A stretch of DNA of 64,000 bases from Bathynomus jamesi (lineage: Eukaryota > Arthropoda > Malacostraca > Isopoda > Cirolanidae), in the NCBI GenBank assembly GCA_023014485.1, contig JAJOZX010000945.1:743501-807500 (forward strand), given 5' to 3'. The notes beneath the pieces were generated by a model. That model made no database searches, was not told where the DNA came from, and worked only from the letters and a program-made list of their open reading frames with translations. Of the stretch, positions 9,909 to 22,016 are shown piece by piece. Position 1 is the stretch's first letter, and the number at the start of each line of letters is the position of its first letter. The position numbers were made by a program, and so were the translations under genes.

Positions 9909-10560
9909 GAAGGGATAGGAATGTAATGATCCCCCTACTGAAAACCCTGATAATACCCAAACTGGAATACTGCTCGGTCCTAACATCCCCATATAAAAAA
10001 GAAGACAGTAGACAGCTGGAGGGGATTCAAAGAAGTTTCACAGCCAAGATCAATGGGTGCAAAGAACTAAATTACTGGGAAAGGTTACGAGAACTAAACC
10101 TATATTCACTGGAAAGGAGAAGAGAGAGATACACCATTATTTACACTTGGAAAATAATGGAGAAACTAGTCCCTATCTTACTCTGAATCCCATAACTCCC
10201 CAAACAACGGTGGAAGGTAGAAACGGTAGACTGTGTCGTATTCCCAAATTGAAGGCGAGACAGGGAACATCCTTAACCCTGAAAGAAAATAGTTTGTAGT
10301 GAGAGGACCAAAACTATTTAATCAGCTGCCCAAAGACCTAAGAAACACGAAGGGAGTTGCAGTGGAAATCTTCAAAAGAAGACTTGACGCCTGGCTCAGA
10401 ACAATCCCCGATGAGCCGGGCGTACCTGGCTATGTGAGGTGGAGAGCGCAAGAATCCAACTCACTACTTCACCAGGCCAACTCGAGAGGAGGGGCGACAC
10501 GCTTGACCTTCGCGAAATGAGAAATCATCACGTGGAACCTTTGTAAGGTAAGGTAAGGTT
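9907..10560 (+). pseudogene. LINE family A 3' third, 5'-truncated
   Basis: Frame pieces read LEYCSVLTSPYKKED, NYWERLRELNLYSLERRRERYTIIY, then RGPKLFNQLPKDLRN and PDEPGVPGYVRWR. These are the conserved C-terminal domain of CR1/L2-like ORF2 proteins. Two frameshifts (around 10180 and 10297) break it. It ends with GTAAGG repeats and (TA)n. Confidence 0.8.
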
Positions 10561-10572
10561 ATATATATATAT

Positions 10573-12215
10573 AGAGGGTGTTTTATAACATGTGGGACGC
10601 ACCTTTAGGATGGATTCAGGACCTGAAAACAATTAAAAAAGTTTATATAAACATATGCCCGAAATAGCTTTGTTTCCGAGGTACAGCCCGTTATGTGTTC
10701 CAGCAAGTATCAGCCTTACCTTTAAAGGAAGTGCTCAAAATGACCGCCTTGCGCTTGAAGACACGCCTGAACACGCCTCGTCATAGACTGCCTGACGCGT
10801 TGAAACATTCCAGGTATTGCTCGGTTTCTCTGGCATCCTTTTTCTACATGTTGACAAAACATTTCAACGTTGTCAATGGGCGTCACGTAAACGATGGATT
10901 TCAGATGAACCCACAGATAAAAATCGAATGGATGCAGGTCCGGGGAGCGAGCAGGCCACGCAATGGGCAATGGGTCCTCCACGGCCTATTCATTTATCAG
11001 GGAAATGGTCATCCAAATAGTCTCTGGCTACTCGACTAAAATGAGGCGGAGCGCCGTCATGTATAAACCACACACAACGTCGGACACCAAGAGGAACGTC
11101 ATCTAATAAATCGCTTAAATCATTCCTTAAAAAATTGGAATAGGATTCTCCTGTTAATGTTCCTGTCAAAACAAAAGGACCGATTAAGTTGTCGCAATAA
11201 GTTCTGCCCATACATTAATACTAAATTGTTGTTGGTGCCTTGACTGGATGATGGCATGCGGATTCTCTTCGGCACAGTGATGAGTGTTGTGAAAATTGAT
11301 CACGCCACTTCTTGTGAAGGCAGCCTCATTAGAAAACGGCACGGAGGATAGAAAAAGAGGATCGTGAGCACACTGTTGAAAGAACCAAGTACAAAAAGCC
11401 TCTCGTGGTGGGAAATTAGCTTCAGTAAGGCCTTGTACTCTTTGAATGTGATATGGGTAAAGGTGTTGTTCCCGTAAAATTCTCCACACAATTGTGTATC
11501 TTACACCCCCTGCTGCTGCTGTCCTTCGGTTGCTGACACCAGGATGTTCCTCCACGCGATTCAGGACTCGCTTCTCCAACTCAACAGTTCTGGCGCTGTT
11601 TGGTCTATCACCATCTGATACTCGCTTGTTGAATGATCCTGTATCACCAAGACGCTCGTCTATTCTCTGAAAGGTCTTCTTTTCTGGCAGGCGGCAATTT
11701 GAAAACCTTTTCGCATACAGACGTCTTGCTGCGGCCGCATTACACTCGGCAAGTCCAAACATCAGATGCATCTGTACCATGTCTCTGTTTGAATAAGCCT
11801 CCATTCTCACTTGAAATGCACACTATCAGTGAATAGCACAAAAACTTTTAAAGTTTTTTTTTCACAAGACTGCACTTATTCACGGTAAGAAGTTACAAAT
11901 ACGAACAGTGAAACACCAGGATGCACCTCTGACTGACTGATGGCTCTACACTCAACGATATTGAAACATGTCATAGACTGTACGAAACATTACAATCGGC
12001 AAGGCCATACATGAAATAAGTCTCGTGCACACTCACAAACATTGTCGGCAAGCAGTGTTTGTAAACAGTTTGCGGAAAAAATTACTGGAACACAAAACGG
12101 GCTGTAATTCAGAAACAAAGCGATTTTGGGCATATGTTTATATAAACTTTTTTCATTGGTTTTCATGTACTGAATCCATCCTGAAAGTGCGTCCCTCATG
12201 TTATGAAACACTCTG
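10573..12215 (-). mobile_element. Mariner-superfamily transposon M1 (DD41D type)
   Basis: Inverted termini of about 120 bp (10573-10693 and 12095-12215) both carry GTGTTTTATAACATG-like ends and an inner TTTATATAAACATATGCCC block. The transposase gene lies on the minus strand between them. The element is flanked by TA-rich DNA, consistent with TA target duplication. Confidence 0.85.
10722..11810 (-). pseudogene. Mariner (DD41D) transposase of M1, broken
   Basis: The start at 11810 (MRMEAYSNRDMVQMH) gives an N-terminal helix-turn-helix region with RRLYAKRFSN. Frame breaks follow near 11190 and 11020. The first catalytic block reads FSNEAAF, so the expected Asp is Asn. The second is FIHDGAPPH. 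The third lies in SPDLHPFDFYLW. Counting through the frameshift gives 41 residues between the second and third Asp. Three disruptions make it inactive. Confidence 0.85.
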
Positions 12216-12255
12216 TGTATACACACACAACACACACACACATATATATATATAC

Positions 12256-12302
<47 letters not shown>
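12216..12302. repeat. Compound (CA)n/(TA)n microsatellite
   Basis: Alternating CA and TA blocks. Long Ile-Tyr or Thr-His frames here are artefacts of the dinucleotides. Confidence 0.95.
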
Positions 12303-12305
<3 letters not shown>

Positions 12306-13240
12306 TCCTCGTTCACCTCGTTGATGTTCCGTGTGATGGTCTCTATTTACACGAAGGTCAAGCTGGTAGTCCAGCCTCTAGGCCTGGCTTGGTGGAGGAG
12401 CGAGCTGCTTTCTTGCGCTCTCCACCGTACATAGCCAGGTACACCCGGCTCATCTGGTACCGTACTGGGGCAAGTATCTAGTCTTCTCTTGAAGACTTCA
12501 ACTTTGACCCCTACAAGCTATTTTCCTTCGGTGTTGAAGAGGTCCCTTGTCATGTCTTTAATTTGGGGACACTACACATCCTGTCTTTCCTATTTTCCAG
12601 TGTTGTTTGAGTGGTAATTGAGTTTAGTTTGAGATTTGGTACCAGTTTTTCGATCATTTTTCATATGTAGATTATGATATACCTCTCTCTTCTTTCCAGG
12701 GAGTACAGATTTAGTTTACGTAGTCTTTCCCAGTAATTGAGCTCTTTGTAGCCATCAATCTTTGCTGTGAAATGTCTCTGAGTTTCTTCTAGTCTATTAG
12801 TTTCTTCCTTTTTATACGGGTACGTCAAGACAGCAGTATTCAAGTTCTGCTATAATCAGTGTTTTTAGCAGGGGAATCATTAATCTCCATCCCTTCTTTT
12901 GAACGTTCTTACCACCTGTCTTGCCAATCTTTTTGCTTTATTTATCGCTATCTGATTTTGTGTTTCGAATTTCACATCATCGGTCATTATTACCCAGATC
13001 GAACGCTTTCGTGCTTCTCTGAATTTCCCCGTCTATCTGGGGCATAGTATGTAGTCTGCTTAAGCTCCTTATTTCTACTATATTTCAAGAGTTGAAATTT
13101 CTCGGTGTTAAATGTCATGTTGTTGTCTTCTGTCGCCATTTGCATATTTTGTTCGTATCCTTCTGCAAGGCCTCCACTTCATTTACATCGCTGATTTTTC
13201 TGCTGATCTTTGTATCGTTTGCAAAGGATCTACAGATCTA
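12303..13240 (-). pseudogene. LINE family A, 3' part on minus strand
   Basis: Minus-strand pieces include YKKEETNRLEETQRHFTAKI and YWERLRKLNLYSLERR (12661-12843). Upstream lies the end of the palm with an ADDTK-like box, here FANDTK. The 3' end borders (TA)n at 12303, and the copy stops near 13240 where LINE B begins. Multiple stops. Confidence 0.75.
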
Positions 13241-13705
13241 CAGAAGTTAAGGCTAACAAAGACCCTAAGATCCACTCTAAGGTTAGTTCGAGAGAAAGGA
13301 GAGAGTAGGAGGGTTAAAAGAAGAGAATAAGGGGTTAAGTAAGTAGCAAAACTTATCATTCGTGGGTTAACATTCATTCAGAAAGAGAGAGAAAGACTCA
13401 CCATCATCATCCGCAGGCCACTGCCGACAAGTCGGAAAAATAGTCTAAGAGAATAGGAAAGGGGTGAAAGACGAAAAGAAGTAAAATAAGAACGCTTACA
13501 AACCATGCAAACACAGTCTTAATTCAAACACTCATACCATGCAAACTACAGACATGCAAGTAAAGAGAGGATAAGAAAAGAGGACAAAAAAGTATTAAGA
13601 GTATAACAAAAAGTGGGTTAGTTTACGCTACGAGCTACATCGAAGTTCGTGTTAGTCTAATTTTTTTTTAATAATTTTATTGCTGGCATATCACACGCTG
13701 GCATG

Positions 13706-15456
13706 TCACAAGCTGACATTAACCGTCAACAGACTCATGTTGCTGATTGTTTTATTATCTTGAACAACGTTAATATTTTTAAAATGCCTATCTAAACGGT
13801 TTTTAAAGATATTAACGATGGTAAAGTTCACGACGGAAGCGGGAGGCTTATTGCATTGATTAATTACTTTAAACGTCAAAAAATTTTTAGCGATGTTAGT
13901 AATGAAACGTTTGCCACGTAATTTAAATCTGTTATTACGAGTATTGATATTATAAAAAATGAACAATGTCAAAATTTACGTTATCGATTTTATTAACGAT
14001 TTTGAAACTTCAATAAGCTTCCCCCTTAATCTCCTAGTTTCGAGTGAATGCAAGTCTAACTCTTTAATCCTATTTCGTAAAACTTGTTGCGCAGTAACGG
14101 AATTAGTTTCGTGGCTCGACGCTGAACCCTTTCCAACCTATCAATATCCTCACGCAAATACAGGCACCAGAACTGAACAGCATATTCTAAGTGAGGCCTG
14201 ACTAGGGACTTGTAAAGGGGCAATATAATATCTTTTGATTTAAATTCGAAATTACGCGCTATGAAGCCTAACATCCTATTAGCTTTTGCGCAAGACGCCA
14301 GGCACTGGTTCCTAACTTTTAAATCCTCAGATACGCGTACGCCTAAATCTACTTCCTCGTCAACGCTCGCTAACTGTCTATCGTCCATCGTGTACGTGTA
14401 ATTATTGTTACGAGAACCTATATGCAAAACTTTACATTTGTCTACGTTAAACTGCATCTGCCACTTATCCGTCCACTCCATAATCCTATTTACATCGTCT
14501 TGGAGCCTATTTCTATCGTCCACGTTAAGAACTTTACCGCCTATTTTAGTATCGTTCGCGAATTTTGACACGTTACTGGTGAAGCCTACAACCATGTCGT
14601 TAATGTAGATTACAAATAGCAATGGGCCTAACACTGAACCCTGAGGGACACCGCTACCTACATCCAACCAGCCCGATTCCCTACCATAAACAACGACCCT
14701 GTTTCCTTGCACGAAGCCATTCCTCTCACCAGTTAGCTACCTGACCGCGAATATTGTGCGATTTAACCTTCGCAATTAATCTTCTATGCGGAACTGTATC
14801 GAACGCGTTTTTAAAATCTAAATAAATAACGCCAGCCGCTCTATGCCTATCGTATTCGCGCACTATTTCGTTATAAAACTCTAACAAATTAGTTAAATAA
14901 CATTTATGGCGTCGAAACCCATGCTAACTACTATTAATCAAATCGCGACTTTCTACGACGATACGAACCCTAACTACGGATCCCAAAACTTTACCGACAA
15001 TTGACGTTAAACTAATAGGCCTATAATTGGTAGGTACTGTGCGGTCGCCTTTTTTAAAAATGGGAGTAATGTTAGCTAATTTGAAGTCTTCAGGAATAAT
15101 CCCCGCTTCCAGTGACTTATTACAAATTTTTGTTAAGGGGTCTCCGATAACGTTTTTAAAATCTTTCAAATGGCTAGGATAAAGCGCGTCAGAGCCTGGA
15201 GCCTTGCTAACTTTTAGCTCATAGATATAATGGGCAATCTCACCCTCGTAAACAGTTATTTCATTCAAAATAGTCTCGCTACTAAATGGAACGATATCGT
15301 CCACGTCGGGGACGGCAAAAACTGTCGCAAAAAGTTGTTCAAAATACCCACCATTACCTGAGCGTCGGAAGCTAAAGCGCCATTAGCGTTCACTATAGGG
15401 CCTATGTTATCTTTTATCGGCTTACGATTATTGACGTAGTCAAAAAACTTTTTCAC
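13706..15456 (-). pseudogene. LINE B ORF2, reverse-transcriptase part
   Basis: The order on the minus strand is: connector FFDYVNNRKP (15456), fingers SYRPISLTS-type block (read as NYRPISLTSIVGK), a broken stretch with HGF and FKNAFDTV motifs, then VPQGSVLGPLLFVIYIND and FANDTK at 14056-14712. The catalytic box is therefore AND rather than ADD. The conserved C-terminal RRATKLIP region follows. Frame breaks lie near 14925, 14715 and 14050. Confidence 0.8.
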
Positions 15457-15686
15457 ATTATGTTTACTATCCGCAGCTATAAGTATCTCTAAACTACGCT
15501 TAGCATTTCTATATTTCTATATATCTATATATCTATTAAAGTTAGCTACTGTGCCATTGCCCTTATCAAGTCTATACGCTCTGTTACACTCGTTTATGAA
15601 CTCACCTATTTCCCTAGTCCACCACTTGGGCCTACTATGATTTCTAGCGCGCTTGGGCCTATGAGGAATAAACTCCCTTTCGATAT

Positions 15687-16384
15687 TCAAAAAACTTTCT
15701 TTAAACGCCTCCCAATGAAAACTGCGTCATTGTCCATAAATAAATTTTCCCAGTCCACTACTTTCATCCTGTCCGCAAAACTATCAAAATTAGCTCTACG
15801 AAAATCAGGGACTTCTATTACGTTACTATCCTTACTGTTTTCTATCAATAGCTTAAACCTAATAATTTGGTGATCACTACATCCCAAACTCTCACCTACT
15901 TCTAAACCTTCGACTATATTTTCGTCGTTTGTCATCACCTCGTCAAAAGTATTGTCACCGCGCGTTGGTTCGGTAAGCATCTGCACTAAAAAAATATCCT
16001 TCATGAACTCAATCAGTCTCAAACCCTCATCATTACCAGTAAAAGTCCCGTAATTAACGTTAGGGTAGTTAAATTCTCCGACAATTATACAATCTCGAAT
16101 ATTCATAAAGTTGCCAAGAAGTATTTAAAATCTAGCATCGGCATCGAGGGGTTGAACGGGAGGTCTATAAACAACAACGAAATTAAAGCTAACACTACGC
16201 GCCCTAACTTCAACGCATTAATTGCTACCGGAAAATCTATCTTAACCCCGATAGCACTAATGGAATTACGAATGTACAACAAAATCCCGCCACCAAACCT
16301 ATGTAACCTATCATTAGTAAAAAGTTTAAAACCCGCTATATCAAGTTCCCCCAACAAGTCCCGAGTTACCGTATTTAACCACAT
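15687..16384 (-). pseudogene. LINE B ORF2, apurinic-type endonuclease part
   Basis: GGGILLYIRNSI lies in the 16103-16384 piece. VGEFNYPNVNYGTF, TEPTR and CSDHQIIRF lie in 15687-16106. These are the APE endonuclease blocks, with the catalytic SDH kept but GDFN altered to GEFN. A frame break at about 16105 separates the two halves. Confidence 0.8.
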
Positions 16385-16521
16385 TCGTTATAGCAACTAT
16401 ATCGTAGTTCTCAGAATAAATTAGCGCCTTAAATTTGTTCAATTTATTTCTAATACTACGCGTCTTACAATAAAAGACGTTTAAATTATTTTTTACCACG
16501 GATCGGCGTTTAAACCATTTA

Positions 16522-17555
16522 TCACGTCGGGCCGGCGTTTCCCGGACCCATAAAGTTTAAAGAAGGCTTCGACCTATACAGCTTTCGAACGTTCTCATCG
16601 ATTAACCTACCTAGCCTAGCATTCCCTATTTCATTGAAATGCATCCGATCTTTTATAAAAAGACTAGGATCACTAGATTCTAACCACAGCTTTACGAAGG
16701 GTACATTTTCCTGAGCACAAGTCTCTTCTAGTTTAGTGTTCAAAAATATTGTTTTTTATGTATCCTAAGACCTAAACCGTGCCGAGGAGTAATACCTAGA
16801 ACTAAAGACCTGTCTGACCTTGCCTTCAGGGAATTAATTAACTCCCTGTATCTCTCCAAAAGGTCAGGTAATCTCGTATCGGGTATAGACGAGTCGTTGT
16901 CTCCTACCATCGTCACCAACATCACGTGACGGGAGGCAACATCAATCCTATCTACTTCGTCTCTAATTCTGTCAACGCTTGCCCCTGGTAGACAGACCCT
17001 GCTCCTCTTGGTTGGATTCCGTTCAACGAACTCCTTATCTATATAGCGCACTAAGGAGTCCCCAATTAAAATAGTTTCCCCCTCTTTCACATCCCTATCC
17101 AACTGGGCAAAAGGGTTCGAAACCTCGATAGGGAGGGGATTCCTACCACCTAACGTACGTGGCCTAGCTCCACCCTTAACTACTCTAAATCTCTCCCCGT
17201 CTACTAATCTCGGACCAACCTTAACCACTTCCTCAACTCTGTCTAACCTTCCCGATAAGCTACCTATACAAGAAACTAGGTTCCTCACCTCACCCTTCAA
17301 ATTACTAACGTCTTCAACGTTAGTATAGGTTCGGCCTTCGTCAACTGTATGTCTACCCCTGCCCTCATCAAGCGTTGCAAATCTTTCAGTCACCTCGCGT
17401 ACACTAAGTTTCATATCAACTATCTCTTCCCTTAACTTACAAAAGAAACAAATCGATCTCTCGGCAATCGCCATAAGACCGCCGTTGTAATCTTTAAAAT
17501 CTGTATACCACCGATTAACCCCACACCAAGCACACGACGCTTCCTGTGACGGCAT
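16522..17555 (-). pseudogene. LINE B ORF1 with SGNH-hydrolase (esterase-like) domain
   Basis: The protein starts at 17555 (MPSQEASCAWCGV). The N-terminal 50 residues have paired cysteines (CAWC, CFFC), which may form a zinc-binding site. A helical, coiled-coil-like stretch follows. An SGNH domain then begins with GDSLVR (block I Ser) and continues with GDND, where GTND is usual. After a single frame break at about 16740 it ends with DRMHFNEIG, the block V Asp-x-x-His. CR1-clade ORF1 proteins often carry such an esterase domain. Except for the break it is nearly complete. Confidence 0.8.
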
Positions 17556-17744
17556 CGCGCAAGTTAAGATAGTTAACGTTTATAACTCATAAATTTTAGT
17601 TAAATTAAGCTGGCACACTATGAAAACTTATAAATCGCTAAAAACCAGTAATATTCAGTTACTTAACTATAACAATGTGAATATAAACGCAAGTATATAA
17701 AATTCAGAACTTTCCTAAAGTAAATTTATCGACAAGATCCAAAA

Positions 17745-18597
17745 GTCGAAACAATATCAGAGAGCATCGATTCTGATGATGATACACCTTGAATTTTGAC
17801 TAAACGTAGACGTTCTCTGAGGAAGTTGTCGATCCACTTTCTCATTTTGCCTGTTATTCCCATATATTTCATTTTATGTGCTATTATACCATGATCACAT
17901 TTGTCGAAAGCTTTAGCAAAATCCGTGTATATGACATCGTAGTTGTCATTGCTTTCCAGTGCATCTAGGATATTGTTATAGTGCTGTATTAGTTGTGATA
18001 GGCATGATCTACCTTATCGGCATCTGTGCTGATTTTCGGTGAATCTTTCCAGTGCCTCTAAGAAATCGTAGATTTTCTCTCTAAATATTTTTTCAAATAC
18101 TTTGGTGAGGTGGGACATCAATGACTGGTTTTTGCTTGAGATCTATCCCCCTCCTTTATATATAGGGGCAATGTTTGTTCTTTTCAAGATAATCGATATT
18201 TTCCTAGTGTCTAGGGATGTTCTCCATATCCAGTATCAAGGAGTAGCTATTTCATTTTTACAATTTTTAATTAATAATGCGGTCTAATTGTCGGGACTTG
18301 CCACTAAATGCAGTTTCATTTGTCCTATAGCTGTCGCTAACTCTTCTGGGGTAAAATTAAAGGCTGTTATACACTTTCCTTGCAATTTCTCTTCAAAGAA
18401 TGCATCTCTGCCAGGCAACGCTTTGTTACTTTTTGGGGTACTGAAAACTGATTCATAGTGAGCTTTCAATGTTTCAGATATTTCTTTTAGATCGTCAGTT
18501 AGTCCATTATTTCTCTTCCTTAAAGGCCCGATAGCGTCGCTTGTTTTTGTTTCCCTTTTCGCATAGCTATAGAAGTAATTTGGTTTTCCCTTTATTG
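17745..18597 (-). pseudogene. LINE family A middle fragment
   Basis: This reads as the region between endonuclease and RT (HYESVFSTPKSNKALPG and AFNFTPEELATAIGQMK at 18284-18469) followed by the RT fingers and palm in broken frames. It ends at CAATAAAGGG next to (TA)n, the same position at which the copy at 1459 begins. No terminus of the full element is present. Confidence 0.75.
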
Positions 18598-18606
18598 CTT
18601 ATATAT

Positions 18607-18661
<55 letters not shown>

Positions 18662-18668
18662 ATATATA
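18598..18668. repeat. (TA)n microsatellite
   Basis: About 70 bp of TA with ATAA interruptions, between two LINE A pieces. Confidence 0.95.
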
Positions 18669-18990
18669 TTCCTCGCAACCTCGTTGCAGCTCCGTGCATT
18701 GGTCTGTCTTCACACATAGACAATGCTAGGAGACCTTGGCTCTAGGCTTGGTGAATGAACGAATTGCTCTCTTGCACTCTCGGCCATGCATAGCCAGGTA
18801 CACCGGGCTCATCTGATACCGTACTGGGGCAAGCATCTAGTCTTCTTTTGAAGACTTTAACTTTGCCTGCTGTGGCGCTCCTGAGATTCTTTGGAAGCTG
18901 TTTAAAAAGTCTTGGCTTCCTGACAACCAAGCTATTTTCCTTCAGTGATGAAAAAAGCCACTGCCTCTCCCTTAATTTGGTGACACTACA
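18669..18990 (-). pseudogene. LINE family A 3' end
   Basis: This has the C-terminal ORF2 tail (RKPRLFKQLPKNLRS, FKRRLDACPSTV, DEPGVPGYA) and the 3' UTR next to (TA)n. It is the same subtype as the fragment at 1-118. Confidence 0.75.
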
Positions 18991-19489
18991 CTATATACAC
19001 TACACTACACTATTGATACTTCTGTTTAACGAAGATAAGTGCGGAGAAGCACAATCCTAAGGAATGGAGTCTTTTTATCGATTCATCAAAGTTGAGTTTG
19101 AAAGCTGTACTATCGCACAATGGTAATATCTATTCTTCGTGCCAGTTTTATGTTTACTACGCGTAACCCACCCACCAGCCAAGTGTTAATCCGGAAGAAT
19201 ATATAGAATTTCATTAATATGGTCCGAAATAGCTCTAATGTGTTATTGGGCAATGTCCTGTCTTGAAATACTGTGTACCTCTTACCTATATGGCAGTTTT
19301 GGTTCAGAGAGCTGCTGGTTTACAATACCTTATTTTGTAATGTAGCAAAGATTATATATGCATATTAAGTTGTGATATAATAAGATTGTATTTGTATGTT
19401 GGTGTAAATGGCTATGCTGGCCTTATTTTTGTTCTCGTATGTTAAGTTAAGTGGCTATGTTGGCCTTATTTTGCATTACGTTCATTGTA
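18991..19489. other. No gene recognised; local GGCTATG.TGGCC repeat
   Basis: About 500 bp without a coding signal. The sequence TGGCTATGYTGGCCTTATTTT occurs twice (19406 and 19450), and a third partial match (GTATGTTAGGTTAAGTGACTATG) lies beyond element M2 at about 20480. M2 therefore seems to have landed in a small tandem repeat. Confidence 0.45.
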
Positions 19490-19490
19490 C

Positions 19491-20456
19491 TGGGTGATCC
19501 AGATAAATGGGACCCATAAAAAAAAGCCAAATATTCTTAATATTTAATTCCTTTCATAAAAACTATATATCATTCGAAAGAGTAGAGTTACAAGTTTATT
19601 ATGAAATATTTATTTTTTAAAAATTACTCCTTTCAAATGTGCTCCATTAGTTGCCAAGCATTCCAGTGTTCTCGCTTGTAAGTTCTGCATCACTTTTGCA
19701 AGAGTGTGCGGTGGTATGGCCTGTATCTCATTTGTGATGGCGGCCTTCAATTCTAAGGTCGTTGGGTTATTTCTGTAGACCCTACTCTTTAAATAACCCC
19801 AGAGATAATAATCTAAGGGAGAAAAATCCGGAGACCCTGCGGGCCATTCAACGTCTCCAAATCTTGAGATTAACTCGCCTGGAAACGTTTGACGCAAAAC
19901 TGCCATGCAATTCCTCGTGGTATGGCAGGTAGCTCCGTCTTGTTGGAACCAGTGGTTTTCTAGACAAAGATCTCTTAATTTAGGAATAAGGAAATCGGTC
20001 AACTTTTTTTCGTAGCGATCACCATTTACAGTGACCGTGTTTCCGGTGGAATCCTCGAAAAAGTACGGCCCTATGATCTGAGATGCAGTAAGACCACACC
20101 AAACAGTTACACGCTGACTATACAACGGGATTACTTTCTTAGAAGGTGATTTTGACATCTGAAAATTTGTCTTGAAAGATCTTTGAGCTGAAACTACATT
20201 TCTTCCATGCTCATAATATTGCTCAGTTATGAAACGCAGCTGTTCCACAGTCCATGCAGTCATCTTGAAGGGTTAGTTTTAACTAACACTTTTATTTTGT
20301 TTTGTATCTTTTCTTGTCTTGTATTGTCAAAACCTATACAATCCTGTACAAACTTGTAACTATCCTCTTTCGAATGATGCGTATGATTTTATAAAAGGAC
20401 TTATACTTTAAGAGTTACAGGGGTTTCTTTTGGGTCCCATTTCTCTGGATCACCCT
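19491..20456 (-). mobile_element. Mariner-superfamily transposon M2, internally deleted (DD41D type)
   Basis: The ends are GGGTGATCCAGATAAATGG at the left and its inverted near-copy at the right. A second inverted block, ATCATTCGAAAGAG, lies about 80 bp inside each end. At 966 bp it is shorter than M1 and M3. The minus-strand gene has lost its middle. Confidence 0.85.
19610..20263 (-). pseudogene. M2 transposase, internal in-frame deletion
   Basis: The open frame of 217 residues starts MTAWTVEQLRF at 20263. After about 40 residues of the N-terminal DNA-binding part (QRSFKTNFQMS) it jumps straight to SQRVTVWCGLTASQIIGPYFFED. Most of the helix-turn-helix region and the first catalytic Asp block are missing. 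The second (WFQQDGATCH) and third (SPDFSPLDYYLWG) blocks are intact, with 41 residues between the Asp residues. Because the frame stayed open, it could give a DNA-binding-deficient, inactive protein. Expression is unproven. Confidence 0.8.
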
Positions 20457-20830
20457 TTATAATATGTACGATTGTGCTTGTATGTTAGGTTAAGTGACTA
20501 TGGATTGTAAGTGATCCGCAATAAAGTTGTTTTGTTTTGTTTGTTGTTTTTGTATAGCTAATACGAGGATAAATAAATAAATCTTTGCCGGTAATGCAAA
20601 ATATAATTGTGTTAAACTTGTAGCTTTTGTCCAAGTATTTTAGAGTTGTGTGTGTTCATAAATCAAAGAAAATTATGACTTGAGTACGAGCTGGGGAGAG
20701 AGGTTTTGTTTAGAACGCATATCATAGAAATATCCGTGTATCCCCCGTAAAACTCGCTAGCCCTTTTCTCTTAATTGCATATATTAAGAAAGTTTTTTTT
20801 GTCACAGCCCTATTTATTTGGTTATTGTGT
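20457..20830. other. No gene recognised
   Basis: About 370 bp of AT-rich DNA with one AATAAA signal (20521) and no supported coding potential. Confidence 0.45.
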
Positions 20831-20831
20831 T

Positions 20832-20832
20832 T

Positions 20833-20896
<64 letters not shown>
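20832..20896. repeat. (TA)n microsatellite
   Basis: TA repeats with one internal TTATAATA break. Confidence 0.95.
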
Positions 20897-20899
<3 letters not shown>

Positions 20900-20901
<2 letters not shown>

Positions 20902-21953
20902 GGGATGGGAAATTGAATCGAACTGGAATCGATAAACTGATAAAACCGATATTATTTTATGAACTGAAATCGAAAAAAACTTGAACTCGAAAAAATTCTG
21001 ACAACTAAAATCAAAATTCGAACTGAAATTAAAAAACAATGAAAAACTGAAACCTGAATTCGAATAGACTAAAAGTAACAGTTTTGCAAGTAATAGTTAT
21101 ATATATTTCAGTTTTGTGGAGCATTTGGATTGCAAAGAAATATAAATAATGTGAATTATTTTCCTTTTCTCTGCAACTTAACATTTGTATGGATTTAAAA
21201 TAGTCATTTATCTTTTAATTCGATGTGGAACAGCTTTTATTTCCGTTATTGTGGCACGGCTTTTTTCTCTTTTCAGATTGATTTTAAGTCCTCAAAAAAA
21301 CAATTTTTGCCCAAAAACACTGACAATATTTTAATTGTTCTTTCTAATTTTAACATGTAAGTTTACAAGGTATTTTATTTTGTATATAATAAACAGAGGT
21401 GCATCTAATTGTTTTATTCCCCTTTCTTATACTATTATTTATACATTTTATACATGTCGTGTGCTTTAAAATTTAAAAAGTGTACCAATTAATAAAACAT
21501 TTTGAATTGAAAATTTTTGGTAAATAAAACATTATATGAAAGAAATGAAGCGAATAAGTAAAAAAAAAAAGATTGATGTTTCGTGCTGATTTAGTTGGCT
21601 ATAGATACTTACAGGTTTAATCATATAAAAGTAAAAATAGTTACTAATGCAAATTCTCTCTTTGAAAAACAGAAATCGAGTGCAAATGCAAATATAGAAT
21701 TAAATCTGAATTTGTTAATTGGGTGCCCCCCAAAATTAATATAAATAGTAAAAAGAAATTCTTCAAGAAGTCTGGAAAAAAAAAAACTGGAATCGAAATT
21801 TAATTGAATCGAACGGAAAAATATAAAACTTGAATCAAAAAATAAACTCAAATCGAAAAAATATTAAAAACTTAACTTGAAACTGAAATCGATATTTTGC
21901 AAACTTGAACTGAAATCGAAAACTGGACTTAAAAATTCATCAGTTTCCCATCC

Positions 21954-21956
<3 letters not shown>
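20900..21956. mobile_element. Non-autonomous hAT-type element, self-similar ends
   Basis: The ends CAGGGATGGGAAATTGA and, inverted, CAGGGATGGGAAACTGA delimit 1057 bp without a coding frame. Flanking octamers ATATACAT and ATATATAT agree at seven of eight bases but lie in TA-rich sequence. The outer 150-200 bp on each side are built from loose repeats of 'AACTGAAATCGAAAA', the usual hAT pattern of subterminal transposase-binding motifs. Confidence 0.7.
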
Positions 21957-21995
<39 letters not shown>

Positions 21996-22015
21996 ATAAT
22001 ATATATATATATATA
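21957..22015. repeat. (TA)n microsatellite
   Basis: Nearly pure TA repeats between two DNA transposons. Confidence 0.95.
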
Positions 22016-22016
22016 C

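Larger units (their letters stand above)
13245..17740 (-). mobile_element. LINE family B, copy 1 (CR1-like, SGNH ORF1), degenerate
   Basis: The 3' end begins with AACAAAGACCCTA(A/G)GATC, shared with the second copy at 53128. It contains, 3' to 5' on the plus strand, a 3' region of about 450 bp without a gene, reverse transcriptase, an APE endonuclease and ORF1. The layout matches 53128-57900. Several frameshifts and stops make it inactive. Confidence 0.8.
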
